DNA of 64,000 nt, taken from positions 310,001 through 374,000 of the forward strand of contig NZ_AKIZ01000016.1 of NCBI RefSeq assembly GCF_000282595.1, written 5' to 3'. The stretch's first letter is position 1; every line of letters starts with the position of its first letter. Origin of the DNA: Phyllobacterium sp. YR531. Its GTDB lineage: Bacteria; Pseudomonadota; Alphaproteobacteria; Rhizobiales; Rhizobiaceae. Shown in pieces: positions 10,389-19,073 of the stretch. The notes below the pieces were generated by a model, which saw only the letters and a program-made list of their open reading frames with translations, did no database searches and was not told the DNA's origin. Made by a program: the position numbers and the translations under genes.

Positions 10389-12021
10389 ATTGATCGTTGA
10401 AGCTTTGGCCGCCAATGGTGCGGAGCGGCTGTTCTGTGTGCCGGGCGAAAGCTATCTGGCTGTCCTGGACGCGCTTTACGGAGCAAAGATCAACATAACG
10501 ATTTGCCGCGCGGAAGGCGGAGCAGCCATGATGGCCGAGGCTTGGGGCAAGCTTACCGGAAAGCCTGGAATCTGTTTCGTTACCCGTGGTCCGGGCGCGA
10601 CAAACGCTTCTCCCGGCATACATATTGCCATGCAGGATTCTACTCCGATGATATTGTTCATCGGGCAGGTGCAGCGCGAAGCGCGGGAACGTGAGGCATT
10701 TCAGGAAGTGGAATACCGCCGCTTTTTTGCCGACACCGCAAAGTGGGTGGCAGAAATCGATGACGCGCGGCGTATTCCCGAATTTGTGACCCGCGCGTTT
10801 TCTGTCGCCACTTCCGGGCGGCCTGGCCCTGTTGTCCTTGCCCTGCCGGAAGATATGCTCACTGATGTTGTCGAAACTGTAACTGCGCAGCCTTGGCAAC
10901 CGGTTGAAACCGGCCCATCTGCTGCCAGCATTGAAAAGCTTGCCGACATACTGCAAAGCGCGTCCAAACCATTCATGATACTGGGCGGATCGCGCTGGAG
11001 TGCTCAAGCAGTCAACTCGGTCACCCGTTTTGCCGAAAAATGGCATCTTCCCGTAGGCTGTTCTTTCCGGCGCCAGATGTTGTTCGACAATCTTCATCCC
11101 AACTATGCAGGCGATGTGGGAATCGGCATCAACCCAACCTTGGGTGCGCGCGTCAAAGAAGCTGACGTACTTTTGCTCGTAGGCGGACGGTTCGGCGAAA
11201 TGCCATCATCCGGCTATACGCTGATGGATAGCCCCTACCCTAAACAAACGTTGATCCATGTGCACCCGGATGCGAACGAACTGGGACGAGTTTACCGACC
11301 GGTGCTTGCGATCAATTCTGCGCCGGATGCTTTTGCTGAGGCTGTGGAACATCTCGCTCCACCGTCACATATAAATTGGCCGGGCGAAGCTGATGCGGCG
11401 CATAAGTCGTATCTTGCGTGGTCAACACCACCGCAAAGCGGGCCCGGCAAAGTCGCCATGGGTCCAATTATGTCATACCTCGAAACCGTATTACCCGAAG
11501 ATGCGATCATGACCAACGGGGCGGGAAACTATGCAACCTGGCTGCATCGCTTCCATCGTTTTCGGCGCTATGCAACGCAGGCAGCTCCCACATCAGGGTC
11601 AATGGGGTATGGCCTGCCCGCCGCTGTGGCGGCAAAACAGCTGCATCCGGAGCGGACAGTTGTATGCTTTGCCGGTGATGGCTGCTTTCTCATGAACGGC
11701 CAGGACTTCGCCACGGCAGTTAAATATAACCTGCCTATCATTGTTCTTGTCATCAACAATGGCATTTACGGCACAATCCGCATGCATCAGGAACGAGAAT
11801 ATCCGGGGCGCGTGTCGGGCACAGATTTGACCAATCCCGATTTTGCAATGCTGGCAAAGGCCTATGGTGGCCACGGCGAAACGGTGGAAACAACCAAAGA
11901 TTTTGAAGGAGCTTGGCAACGTGCATTGCAAAGTGGCAAGCCCGCTATAATCGAAATCCGGCTTGATCCTGAAGCCATCACTCCGGCAAAAACATTGAGT
12001 GATTTCCGCAACCGCACATAA
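10372..12021 (+). CDS. Thiamine-diphosphate-dependent enzyme (acetolactate synthase-like)
   Basis: 549 residues in three domains: PYR (residues 1-170, with activating glutamate in RAEGGAAMMAEAWG), a central Rossmann-type domain, and PP (residues 370-530) with the ThDP/Mg motif GDGCFLMNG...VINN. Length and layout fit the acetolactate synthase/oxalyl-CoA decarboxylase family. Beside a class III CoA-transferase, a decarboxylase or lyase acting on an acyl-CoA is as likely as acetolactate synthesis; no regulatory subunit gene is near. AAGGA eight bases before the ATG supports the start, inside the end of the upstream gene. Confidence 0.85.
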   Translation: MKTGGELIVEALAANGAERLFCVPGESYLAVLDALYGAKINITICRAEGGAAMMAEAWGKLTGKPGICFVTRGPGATNASPGIHIAMQDSTPMILFIGQVQREAREREAFQEVEYRRFFADTAKWVAEIDDARRIPEFVTRAFSVATSGRPGPVVLALPEDMLTDVVETVTAQPWQPVETGPSAASIEKLADILQSASKPFMILGGSRWSAQAVNSVTRFAEKWHLPVGCSFRRQMLFDNLHPNYAGDVGIGINPTLGARVKEADVLLLVGGRFGEMPSSGYTLMDSPYPKQTLIHVHPDANELGRVYRPVLAINSAPDAFAEAVEHLAPPSHINWPGEADAAHKSYLAWSTPPQSGPGKVAMGPIMSYLETVLPEDAIMTNGAGNYATWLHRFHRFRRYATQAAPTSGSMGYGLPAAVAAKQLHPERTVVCFAGDGCFLMNGQDFATAVKYNLPIIVLVINNGIYGTIRMHQEREYPGRVSGTDLTNPDFAMLAKAYGGHGETVETTKDFEGAWQRALQSGKPAIIEIRLDPEAITPAKTLSDFRNRT

Positions 12022-12100
12022 ACCAGATGGTGTACGGGTTCATTCAGTGTTATTGAGCCCGCCCGAGAGGGAACTTCCCCGAAAAGTATGGAGATCAGCA

Positions 12101-12421
12101 ATGGCTGAAGCGTTTTCCAATTGGCTGCATACGGTTTTTATCGAACAGTTTGACGCCTGGATTTTGCTGGGCTTTTTTGCTCAAGGCTGTTTTACAATGC
12201 GCTTCGTTGTCCAGTGGCTCGCTTCGGAAAAAGCAAAGAAGAGCGTAATGCCGGTGGCGTTCTGGTTCTTCTCGCTTTTCGGTGGCGCTCTCCTTTTCGT
12301 TTACGCCATCGTTCGAAAAGATCCGGTATTCATAGCAGGCCAAGGCTTTGGCCTGTTTGTCTATGTGCGTAATCTATGGTTGATCGCCAACGAAAAACGT
12401 GCGCTTACCCACGATACGTAA
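12101..12421 (+). CDS. LABN-domain membrane protein (lipid-A-disaccharide synthase N-terminal-like)
   Basis: 106 residues with three hydrophobic helices. FDAWILLGFFAQGCFTMRF, then VVQWLASEKAKKSVMP and FWFFSLFGGALLF are the hallmark of the LABN family, found alone or at the N-terminus of lipid A synthases. Its role is unsettled, probably in envelope lipid metabolism. The start at 12101 is preceded by GGAG at eight bases. An in-frame extension to 11999 would overlap the upstream gene and is less likely. Confidence 0.85.
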   Translation: MAEAFSNWLHTVFIEQFDAWILLGFFAQGCFTMRFVVQWLASEKAKKSVMPVAFWFFSLFGGALLFVYAIVRKDPVFIAGQGFGLFVYVRNLWLIANEKRALTHDT

Positions 12422-12429
12422 GCAATAAC

Positions 12430-13740
12430 TTACTTAATAAGCGGCCGTCCAATTGAGTGGTATTCCAGGCCGGAGCCTTCCAGTTCCTGCTCGTTGAACA
12501 CGTTCCGCAGATCGAACAGAATATTCCCGCTCATCAGTTCAGAAACCTTCTTCAGATTGAGCGAACGATAGGCATTCCACTCAGTCAGCAATACCGTAAT
12601 GCCTGCGCCCTCAATCGCATCATAGGCTGATTTGCACCACGTAACGTCCGTCAGAACCTGTTCCGCTGCGCTGCGGGCCTCGGGATCATGGGCTCGCACG
12701 GTCAGCCCTGCATCCTGCAGGGCGGGAATGATATCCAAAGCCGGCGACTCGCGAATATCATCCGTATTGGGCTTGAATGCTATCCCCAGCACCGCCACTG
12801 ATTTTGCACCGTTCTTTTTAGCAGCCTCAACGATCCGCTCGGCCATTGAACGCTTGCGCTGTTCGTTGACAGTGACAACCTGCTCAATCAGGGTCTGAGG
12901 TGCATTCATCTTGCGACCTGTCGCAGCATAAGCACGCGTGTCCTTGGGGAAACACGAACCGCCAAAGCCGGGACCGGCATGCAGGAACTTGGAGCCGATG
13001 CGGTTGTCCATGCCAATGGCGCGCGCGACATCCTGCACATTACCGCCGCTCTTCTCGCAAAGATCGGCCACCTCGTTGATGAAGGTCACCTTCATCGCCA
13101 GAAAAGCATTGGCCGCATATTTGATGATCTCGGCATTTTCCAGCGTCGTGACAATCATTGGCGTCTCACGCAGATAAAGCGGGCGATAGACGCGCTTCAT
13201 TGCAGCAGCACCTGCATCATCATGCACACCGACGACAACACGGTCCGGCCGCAGGAAGTCTTCAACGGCCGAACCTTCGCGCAGAAATTCCGGATTGGAC
13301 ACCATCGAGAATGGAACGCCGGGCCGTGCCTTGGCAATGCGGTCCCGCACATCGGCGTTCGTTCCAACGACAACTGTCGATTTGATGACCACCACAGCGT
13401 TTGGCTTCATCGCAGCGGCAATTTCATCAGCTGCCGCATGGATATACTGCAGGTCTGCTTCACCGTCACCACGTCTAGAGGGCGTTCCCACCGCGACGAA
13501 TATCACGTCGGCATCAGCAACAGTTTCGGCAAGCTCGGTCGTAAATGTCAGACGGCCATCGCGCGCATTGCGTGCAAGCAGCTCATCCAGACCTGGTTCG
13601 AAAATCGTGACTTCACCGGCCTGCAAACGCTTGACGATAGCCGGGTTTTTATCAACACATGTGACTGTAAAGCCGAACTCGGCAAAGCACACTCCCGATA
13701 CCAGACCAACATATCCGGTCCCGATCATCGCAATCTTCAT
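12430..13740 (-). CDS. ugd: UDP-glucose 6-dehydrogenase
   Basis: 436 residues. The enzyme oxidises UDP-glucose to UDP-glucuronate for surface polysaccharides. The NAD site MKIAMIGTGYVGLVSG opens the protein; the active-site cysteine is in GPGFGGSCFPKDT near residue 260; IAFKPNTDDIRESPA marks the UDP-binding C-terminal domain. The start at 13740 is chosen over an in-frame extension to 13818 because it aligns with the family and has GGA eight bases upstream. Single-gene unit on the minus strand. Confidence 0.94.
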   Translation of the reverse strand: MKIAMIGTGYVGLVSGVCFAEFGFTVTCVDKNPAIVKRLQAGEVTIFEPGLDELLARNARDGRLTFTTELAETVADADVIFVAVGTPSRRGDGEADLQYIHAAADEIAAAMKPNAVVVIKSTVVVGTNADVRDRIAKARPGVPFSMVSNPEFLREGSAVEDFLRPDRVVVGVHDDAGAAAMKRVYRPLYLRETPMIVTTLENAEIIKYAANAFLAMKVTFINEVADLCEKSGGNVQDVARAIGMDNRIGSKFLHAGPGFGGSCFPKDTRAYAATGRKMNAPQTLIEQVVTVNEQRKRSMAERIVEAAKKNGAKSVAVLGIAFKPNTDDIRESPALDIIPALQDAGLTVRAHDPEARSAAEQVLTDVTWCKSAYDAIEGAGITVLLTEWNAYRSLNLKKVSELMSGNILFDLRNVFNEQELEGSGLEYHSIGRPLIK

Positions 13741-13876
13741 TGAAAAGTTCCAATCCGCATTTTTTGGCCGCTTCAGTTTCTGGCGCAGACGTTTCGCACA
13801 ATTGCAGCCTAATGCCAATCACTCGTAGCACCCCGGGGCATGTTCTGCCGCCGGGGCATTCTTCAGCGTGGTAAAA

Positions 13877-14938
13877 TCAATCCAGTTTTGCGGGCTTGCG
13901 TTCAGGTCCTTTGCGCTCAGCAGAGGCAGCCCAAAGATTTACATTGGCGTCATTCGCATATGTATCGATCTCGGCAAGTTCTGCATCAGTGAACTCAAGA
14001 TTGTCGATTGCCTTGACGCAATTAACGACCTGTTGCGGCTTACTGGCGCCGATAAGAGCCGTCGTGATACGATTTTTTCTCAATACCCAGGCCAAAGCCA
14101 TCTGAGCAAGCGTTTGTCCACGCCGTGTGGCGATGTCATTAAGTGAGCGAATATTCGCAATATTCTGATCGCTCAAGAAATTCGGGTTGAGTGATTTACC
14201 TTGCGCGGCGCGGCTCTCTTCCGGAACACCTTTGAGATATTTATCTGTCAGCATTCCTTGCGCCAGGGGCGAGAATACGATGGAGCCGATACCCAAATCC
14301 TCCAATGTATCAACCAGACCGTCTTCCTCAATCCAGCGGTTGATCATGGAATAGCTGGGCTGATGAATAAGGCATGGCGTGCCCAGTTCCTCAAGGATTG
14401 CCGCTGCTTCACGCGTACGATGAGAATTATAAGAGGAAAGCCCAACATATTGAGCGCGACCGGACCGCACAATGTGATCAAGCGCCATCATCGTTTCTTC
14501 AAGAGGTGTGTCCGGGTCAAAGCGATGGGAGTAAAAAATATCGACATAGTCGAGGCCAAGGCGCTTCAGGCTCTGGTCACAGCTGGCGATCATATATTTA
14601 CGGCTGCCCCATTCGCCGTAAGGTCCGGGCCACATGCCATAACCCGCCTTTGACGAGATAATCAGCTCGTCGCGATGGGCTTGAAAATCGGTACGCAGGA
14701 TTTCACCGAAAGCAGTTTCGGCAGAGCCCGGAGGCGGGCCATAATTATTGGCAAGATCGAAATGGGTAATGCCGAGATCAAAAGCCTGACGGCAAATGGC
14801 CTGCTTGACATTATGAGGCGTATCATCACCGAAATTATGCCATAGACCCAGCGAGATCGCTGGCAATTTCAGCCCGCTGCGGCCACAGCGATTATACTTC
14901 ATTGTGTCGTAGCGCTTGGAATTCGGGATATAACCCAT
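13877..14938 (-). CDS. Aldo/keto reductase, YghZ (L-glyceraldehyde-3-phosphate reductase) type
   Basis: 353 residues of the AKR barrel. Catalytic residues are readable as D in FDLANNYGPPPGSAE, the following Tyr, K in IISSKAGYGMWPGPYGEWGS, and H in FYSHRFDP. The GYGMWPGPYG insertion is typical of YghZ-like enzymes, which reduce L-glyceraldehyde 3-phosphate and methylglyoxal. AGGA ten bases before the ATG supports the start. It follows the sugar ABC operon on the same strand after 104 bases, so it may be the last member of that operon or stand alone. Confidence 0.88.
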   Translation of the reverse strand: MGYIPNSKRYDTMKYNRCGRSGLKLPAISLGLWHNFGDDTPHNVKQAICRQAFDLGITHFDLANNYGPPPGSAETAFGEILRTDFQAHRDELIISSKAGYGMWPGPYGEWGSRKYMIASCDQSLKRLGLDYVDIFYSHRFDPDTPLEETMMALDHIVRSGRAQYVGLSSYNSHRTREAAAILEELGTPCLIHQPSYSMINRWIEEDGLVDTLEDLGIGSIVFSPLAQGMLTDKYLKGVPEESRAAQGKSLNPNFLSDQNIANIRSLNDIATRRGQTLAQMALAWVLRKNRITTALIGASKPQQVVNCVKAIDNLEFTDAELAEIDTYANDANVNLWAASAERKGPERKPAKLD

Positions 14939-15024
14939 AACAATAATCCTGTTCTCATCAATAGATATGCCGCATCCAGAGGCGACTCTGCATGCGGCGG
15001 CGACTATGACCCAAACAGTTTATG

Positions 15025-15036
15025 ATGTCATGACAT
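15025..15036. promoter_or_regulatory. 12-bp perfect palindrome upstream of the aldo/keto reductase
   Basis: ATGTCATGACAT lies in the short gap between the ABC ATPase stop and the reductase gene. Its position fits an operator for the reductase gene; the regulator is unknown. Confidence 0.35.
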
Positions 15037-15042
15037 GAATCG

Positions 15043-16044
15043 TCACGATTTGATGACCTGCCCTTCACTGTCAAAACGATAGGTCCGGCCAGCATCAGGC
15101 GTTGCATAAAGAACGCCGTCCACATCATATTGATGCTCTCCAAAGAGACGAACAGTCAAAGGTCCAAAGTCTGTTTGAAGATAGATTATTGTATCGGCAC
15201 CAAGATGTTCAACGTGGATGACCGATCCTTTCCAATCTCCTGATGTCTTGCTGACTTGAATATGCTCCGGGCGAATGCCGATCGTCTTGGCGCCACTCTC
15301 GCCGAGCTTTGCCGCATCGATCAGATTCATTTGAGGTGAACCGATAAAGCCAGCCACAAAGACAGTCTGAGGAGCATTGTAAAGCTCCATGGGTGAGCCG
15401 ACCTGCTCGATCTTTCCCTTGTTCAAAACGACGATCTTGTCGGCAAGCGTCATCGCTTCAACCTGATCATGTGTCACATAGATCATTGTTGCTTTGAGTT
15501 GGCGATGAAGACGGGCGATCTCGAGTCGTGTGTTCACTCGCAGCGCCGCATCGAGATTGGACAATGGTTCGTCGAAGAGAAAGAGCTTTGGCTCACGCAC
15601 AATTGCACGACCGATGGCAACGCGCTGGCGCTGACCGCCGGAAAGCTCCGAAGGGCGGCGCTCCAGATAATCATCAAGCGACAACATGGTCGAAGCCACC
15701 TTGGTACGTTCTTTGATTTCATCCGCGGGCTTGCCCGCCTGTTTTAACCCAAGGCCCATATTATCGCGAACTGATAGATGCGGATAAAGCGCATAGGTCT
15801 GGAACACCATCGCAATACCACGTTTGGCTGGGGGTGTATTGTTGACCTTCTTGCCATCAATCAGAATTTCGCCGGATGTTGCATCTTCGAGACCCGCGAT
15901 TACGCGCAGTAATGTGGACTTGCCACATCCCGATGGTCCGACAAAAATGACAAACTCGCCATCCTCTACCTCAAGATCAATACCTTTCAGTACATCCACG
16001 TGGCCAAAGGACTTAACGATATTTTCGATCTTCAAAGAACCCAA
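15043..16044 (-). CDS. Sugar ABC transporter ATP-binding protein (UgpC/MsmX type)
   Basis: 333 residues. Walker [10 protein letters not shown], signature LSGGQRQR, Walker [14 protein letters not shown] and a C-terminal TOBE-like region (about residues 240-330) are those of the CUT1 sugar importer ATPase. It powers the permease pair encoded upstream. The start is a TTG at 16044 (MGSLKIENI); no ATG fits the family alignment. The operon order is murQ, binding protein, two permeases, Gfo/Idh oxidoreductase, then this gene. The substrate is inferred from that context to be an amino sugar. Confidence 0.9.
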   Translation of the reverse strand: MGSLKIENIVKSFGHVDVLKGIDLEVEDGEFVIFVGPSGCGKSTLLRVIAGLEDATSGEILIDGKKVNNTPPAKRGIAMVFQTYALYPHLSVRDNMGLGLKQAGKPADEIKERTKVASTMLSLDDYLERRPSELSGGQRQRVAIGRAIVREPKLFLFDEPLSNLDAALRVNTRLEIARLHRQLKATMIYVTHDQVEAMTLADKIVVLNKGKIEQVGSPMELYNAPQTVFVAGFIGSPQMNLIDAAKLGESGAKTIGIRPEHIQVSKTSGDWKGSVIHVEHLGADTIIYLQTDFGPLTVRLFGEHQYDVDGVLYATPDAGRTYRFDSEGQVIKS

Positions 16045-16072
16045 TTTCTTGTTCCCGTTTCTTGATTCAAAT

Positions 16073-17134
16073 TTATAAGTTTACTGGCTGACCGGTGCGA
16101 ACACTTTCATCGGCAGCAAGGCAAACGCTAAGCGAGCGCACCGCATCCTGCATGTGACGCGTAAGGTCGATATTTTCCCTGATTGCCTTCAGAACAAACG
16201 CCTGCTCAAGATCACACAACTCCTGATGACCTGGCTCGCCTGCCATGTTCAACAATTCATCCGGCTTGGTGAAGCGGCCATCAGAACCCATTGCTGCCGA
16301 GTGCAACTTTATTGTCGAAGTCTTGGTGTGAGAGTCGATATCATCGGACTTTGCATTCTGATCCATGACAATGGATACGCAGCCATTCGGCGATATGACA
16401 TCCTTCACAAAGAAAGCCGTTTCCGACATCATCGGACCCCATCCGGCTTCGTACCAGCCAACCGTCTTGTCATCGAACAGGACCTGCAGATGACCGTAAT
16501 TATACATGTCGGTCGCAATCTCATCCGAAAGCCGCACGCCCATGCCACGAACTTGCACAGGTTTCGCGTCAGTTATCTGCAACATCACATCGAGATAATG
16601 CACGCCGCAGTCGACGATCGGCGAAGTTGTCTCCATGAGAGCTTTATGCGTCCCCCAAGTCGCGCCACTGGATTGCTGGTTGAGATTCATACGGAAAACG
16701 TAAGGTCCACCAAGCTTGCGCGCTTCCTCAATCAGCCTGATCCATGACGGGTGATGGCGCAATATGTAGCCGATTATGAGTTTGCGGCCATGCTTTTTCG
16801 CAGCAGCAACAACGCGTTCCGCATCAGCAACAGTCGTAGCGAGCGGCTTTTCAACAAATACATCCGCCCCGGCTTCCATTGCTGCCACAGCGTAGTCGGC
16901 ATGACTGTCGGAATAGGTATTGATGGACACCAATTCCGGCTTGAGTTCTGTCAAAGCCTTCTCGAAAGATGGATGAATAGTGTAACCCGCAAGCTCTGGC
17001 TGCAATGGTACTACAGATCTATTCACCAGGCCGACGATCTCAAATCCCGGATTATTATGATAGGCAAGCGCGTGACTGCGTCCCATGTTGCCGAGCCCTG
17101 CAACGAGAACTCTGATTGGCTTTTGTTCACTCAT
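16073..17134 (-). CDS. Gfo/Idh/MocA-family dehydrogenase
   Basis: 353 residues. The N-terminal Rossmann fold VLVAGLGNMGRSHA begins at residue 9, and VFVEKPLAT carries the conserved EKP lysine near residue 96. The C-terminal half is the usual beta-sheet domain. These enzymes oxidise or reduce sugars or sugar derivatives with NAD(P). The ATG overlaps the upstream permease stop by four bases (ATGA), so it is translationally coupled to a sugar importer and probably acts on the imported compound. The exact sugar is not evident. Confidence 0.87.
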   Translation of the reverse strand: MSEQKPIRVLVAGLGNMGRSHALAYHNNPGFEIVGLVNRSVVPLQPELAGYTIHPSFEKALTELKPELVSINTYSDSHADYAVAAMEAGADVFVEKPLATTVADAERVVAAAKKHGRKLIIGYILRHHPSWIRLIEEARKLGGPYVFRMNLNQQSSGATWGTHKALMETTSPIVDCGVHYLDVMLQITDAKPVQVRGMGVRLSDEIATDMYNYGHLQVLFDDKTVGWYEAGWGPMMSETAFFVKDVISPNGCVSIVMDQNAKSDDIDSHTKTSTIKLHSAAMGSDGRFTKPDELLNMAGEPGHQELCDLEQAFVLKAIRENIDLTRHMQDAVRSLSVCLAADESVRTGQPVNL

Positions 17135-17970
17135 TTCACGGCTCCAGCTGTAATGCCGCGGATCAACTGCCGCGAGAAGATCAGATAAAGAACCAGCACA
17201 GGGACAATCGCCAGTGTCAGCGCGGCAAGAACAGCATTCCAGTTGGTTACAAACTGACCAATGAACACCTGACTACCGAGCGTTATTGTTTTGGTACCAT
17301 CGCTTGGTGCAAGGATGAGCGGGAACCAGAGGTCGTTCCAGATCGGTATCATTGTAAAGACTGCGACCGTGGCCATGGCTGGTCTTATTAATGGAAGAAC
17401 GAGCCGGAAGAAAATCGAGTATTCCGAAAGGCCATCGATACGCCCTGCGTTCTTCAAATCATCTGAAACGGTCTGCATGAATTCCGTGAGGATGAAAACC
17501 GCCAGAGGCAGTCCCTGTGCAGTGTAAACGAGGATCAGAGCAGTCAGCGTGTTCACCAGCCCTGCAGCAACCATCCCTTGGAGAATGGCAACTGTACCGA
17601 GGCGAATGGGAATCATTATGCCAAGCGCCAGGTAAAGCCCCATCAGGGTATTGCCGCGGAACCGGTATTCCGACAATGCGAAAGCCGCCATTGCTCCGAA
17701 CAATAGAACGAAGAAAATCGATACGGCGGTGACGATAAAGCTGTTCTGGAAGTAGAGCGTGAAATCACCCTGCTTCAACACTGTCTCATAGCCCACAAGA
17801 CTGAAAACCGATGGCGTTGGCAATCCCAAGGGATCGCGGAAAATCGACGATCGATCTTTGAAAGAATTGATGACCGTGAGGAACACCGGGAACAAGGCAA
17901 TAAGAGTGTAGCTTATCAATGCCAGATGAACGAGGCCGGTGCGGACGGGAGATGCTGTGGTTTTTGCCAT
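17131..17970 (-). CDS. Sugar ABC transporter permease (MalG/UgpE type)
   Basis: 279 residues and six predicted helices. The coupling-helix region RIDGLSEYSIFFRLVLPLIRPAMATVAVF is the EAA loop of CUT1 permeases. The start at 17970 (MAKTTAS) has AGGA nine bases upstream and avoids overlap with the previous gene. It pairs with the permease at 17981-18931 to form the membrane pore of the importer. Confidence 0.9.
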   Translation of the reverse strand: MAKTTASPVRTGLVHLALISYTLIALFPVFLTVINSFKDRSSIFRDPLGLPTPSVFSLVGYETVLKQGDFTLYFQNSFIVTAVSIFFVLLFGAMAAFALSEYRFRGNTLMGLYLALGIMIPIRLGTVAILQGMVAAGLVNTLTALILVYTAQGLPLAVFILTEFMQTVSDDLKNAGRIDGLSEYSIFFRLVLPLIRPAMATVAVFTMIPIWNDLWFPLILAPSDGTKTITLGSQVFIGQFVTNWNAVLAALTLAIVPVLVLYLIFSRQLIRGITAGAVK

Positions 17971-17980
17971 GATCGTAATC

Positions 17981-18931
17981 CTAGAACTGGTACCGGCGCA
18001 TGCGCCGTTGGATGGCAAACAGATAGAGGCAAACGCCGGAGAGGATTATAAGGAACATCACCGTCGCAATGGTCGCGCCCATGGATTTGTCACCGATCTG
18101 TAGCTGGAAGCCAAAGAACGTACGGTAGAGCAGCGTTCCGAGAATATCGGTCGCTCCGTCGGGGCCCGCCAACGCGCCTTGCACGGTATAAACCAGATCG
18201 AACGCGTTGAAATTGCCGACAAAAGTCAGAATGGAGATGATGCCGATTGAAGGCAGGATCAGCGGAAGCTTGATCTTCCAGAACTGGCTCCAGCCGGTAA
18301 CACCATCGCATTCAGCAGCTTCCAGAACCTCGTCGGGAATGTTCAGCATGGCTGCATAGATCAGCATCATCGGGATGCCGACATACTGCCAGACAGAGAT
18401 GAGCGACACTGCAATCAACGCTGAGCCGGGCTTACCTAACCATGGAGAGAACAGTGATTTGAGACCGACCAAATCCAACAGGAATGGCGATACGCCCCAT
18501 ATGGGCGAAAGAATGAGCTTCCAGATGAACCCGACAATAACAAATGAAAGCAAAGTCGGCAGGAACAGAGCCGTGCGATAAAACGCTCCAAAGCGCAGCT
18601 TGGGCACCGACAGGAGCGCAGCCAATGCAACGCCGATAGGATTCTGCACGACCATGTGAATAATGAAGAAGATGAAGTTGTTCTTCAGCGCATTCCAGAA
18701 GCTGGCGGCCCAACGCGGGTCACCAAAAAGCACGGCAAAATTGTCAAAGCCCACAAAAACGCTTTGACCGTCTTTGACATTGAAAAGCGAAAGCCGAAGC
18801 GTTTCGATGAGCGGCAGGATCATGACCGCCGTGTAGACAAGCAAAGCAGGCGTCAAAAACACCAATATATGCCAGCGCCATGGACGCTTGTCGTTGCCGC
18901 GATCGGCCGATGCTTGCTCGACTGTGCTCAT
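17981..18931 (-). CDS. Sugar ABC transporter permease (MalF/UgpA type)
   Basis: 316 residues with about six helices and a cytoplasmic N-terminus. The EAA loop is VLEAAECDGVTGWSQFWKIKLP. It is the first permease of the importer whose binding protein is at 19074-20333. A TTG three codons upstream of the ATG at 18931 is an alternative start. Ten bases separate it from the next permease. Confidence 0.9.
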   Translation of the reverse strand: MSTVEQASADRGNDKRPWRWHILVFLTPALLVYTAVMILPLIETLRLSLFNVKDGQSVFVGFDNFAVLFGDPRWAASFWNALKNNFIFFIIHMVVQNPIGVALAALLSVPKLRFGAFYRTALFLPTLLSFVIVGFIWKLILSPIWGVSPFLLDLVGLKSLFSPWLGKPGSALIAVSLISVWQYVGIPMMLIYAAMLNIPDEVLEAAECDGVTGWSQFWKIKLPLILPSIGIISILTFVGNFNAFDLVYTVQGALAGPDGATDILGTLLYRTFFGFQLQIGDKSMGATIATVMFLIILSGVCLYLFAIQRRMRRYQF

Positions 18932-19032
18932 GGATAACAAAACCCCTGCTTTTCATTTTTGGCCGCGTTACAAACATGCGCGCGACTGCCGCTTACCATC
19001 AGGCCCGGTCTATCGGACACGCCGATAAAGAA

Positions 19033-19064
19033 ATGAACGGGACGTCGCACGACGCCCCGCTCAT
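19033..19064 (-). terminator. Intra-operon hairpin between binding-protein and permease genes
   Basis: A 15-bp stem with a two-base loop; two positions pair as G-U when transcribed on the minus strand. TTCTTTAT follows. Placed just after the binding-protein stop, it probably acts as a partial terminator or RNA stabiliser that keeps binding protein in excess over permease. Confidence 0.65.
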
Positions 19065-19073
19065 CAAATGCAC

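Noticed and set aside
13830-13862. GC-rich CCCCGG/CCGGGG repeat after the aldo/keto reductase as a terminator
   Set aside because: Short ambiguous stem with competing direct-repeat pairing and no T-run.
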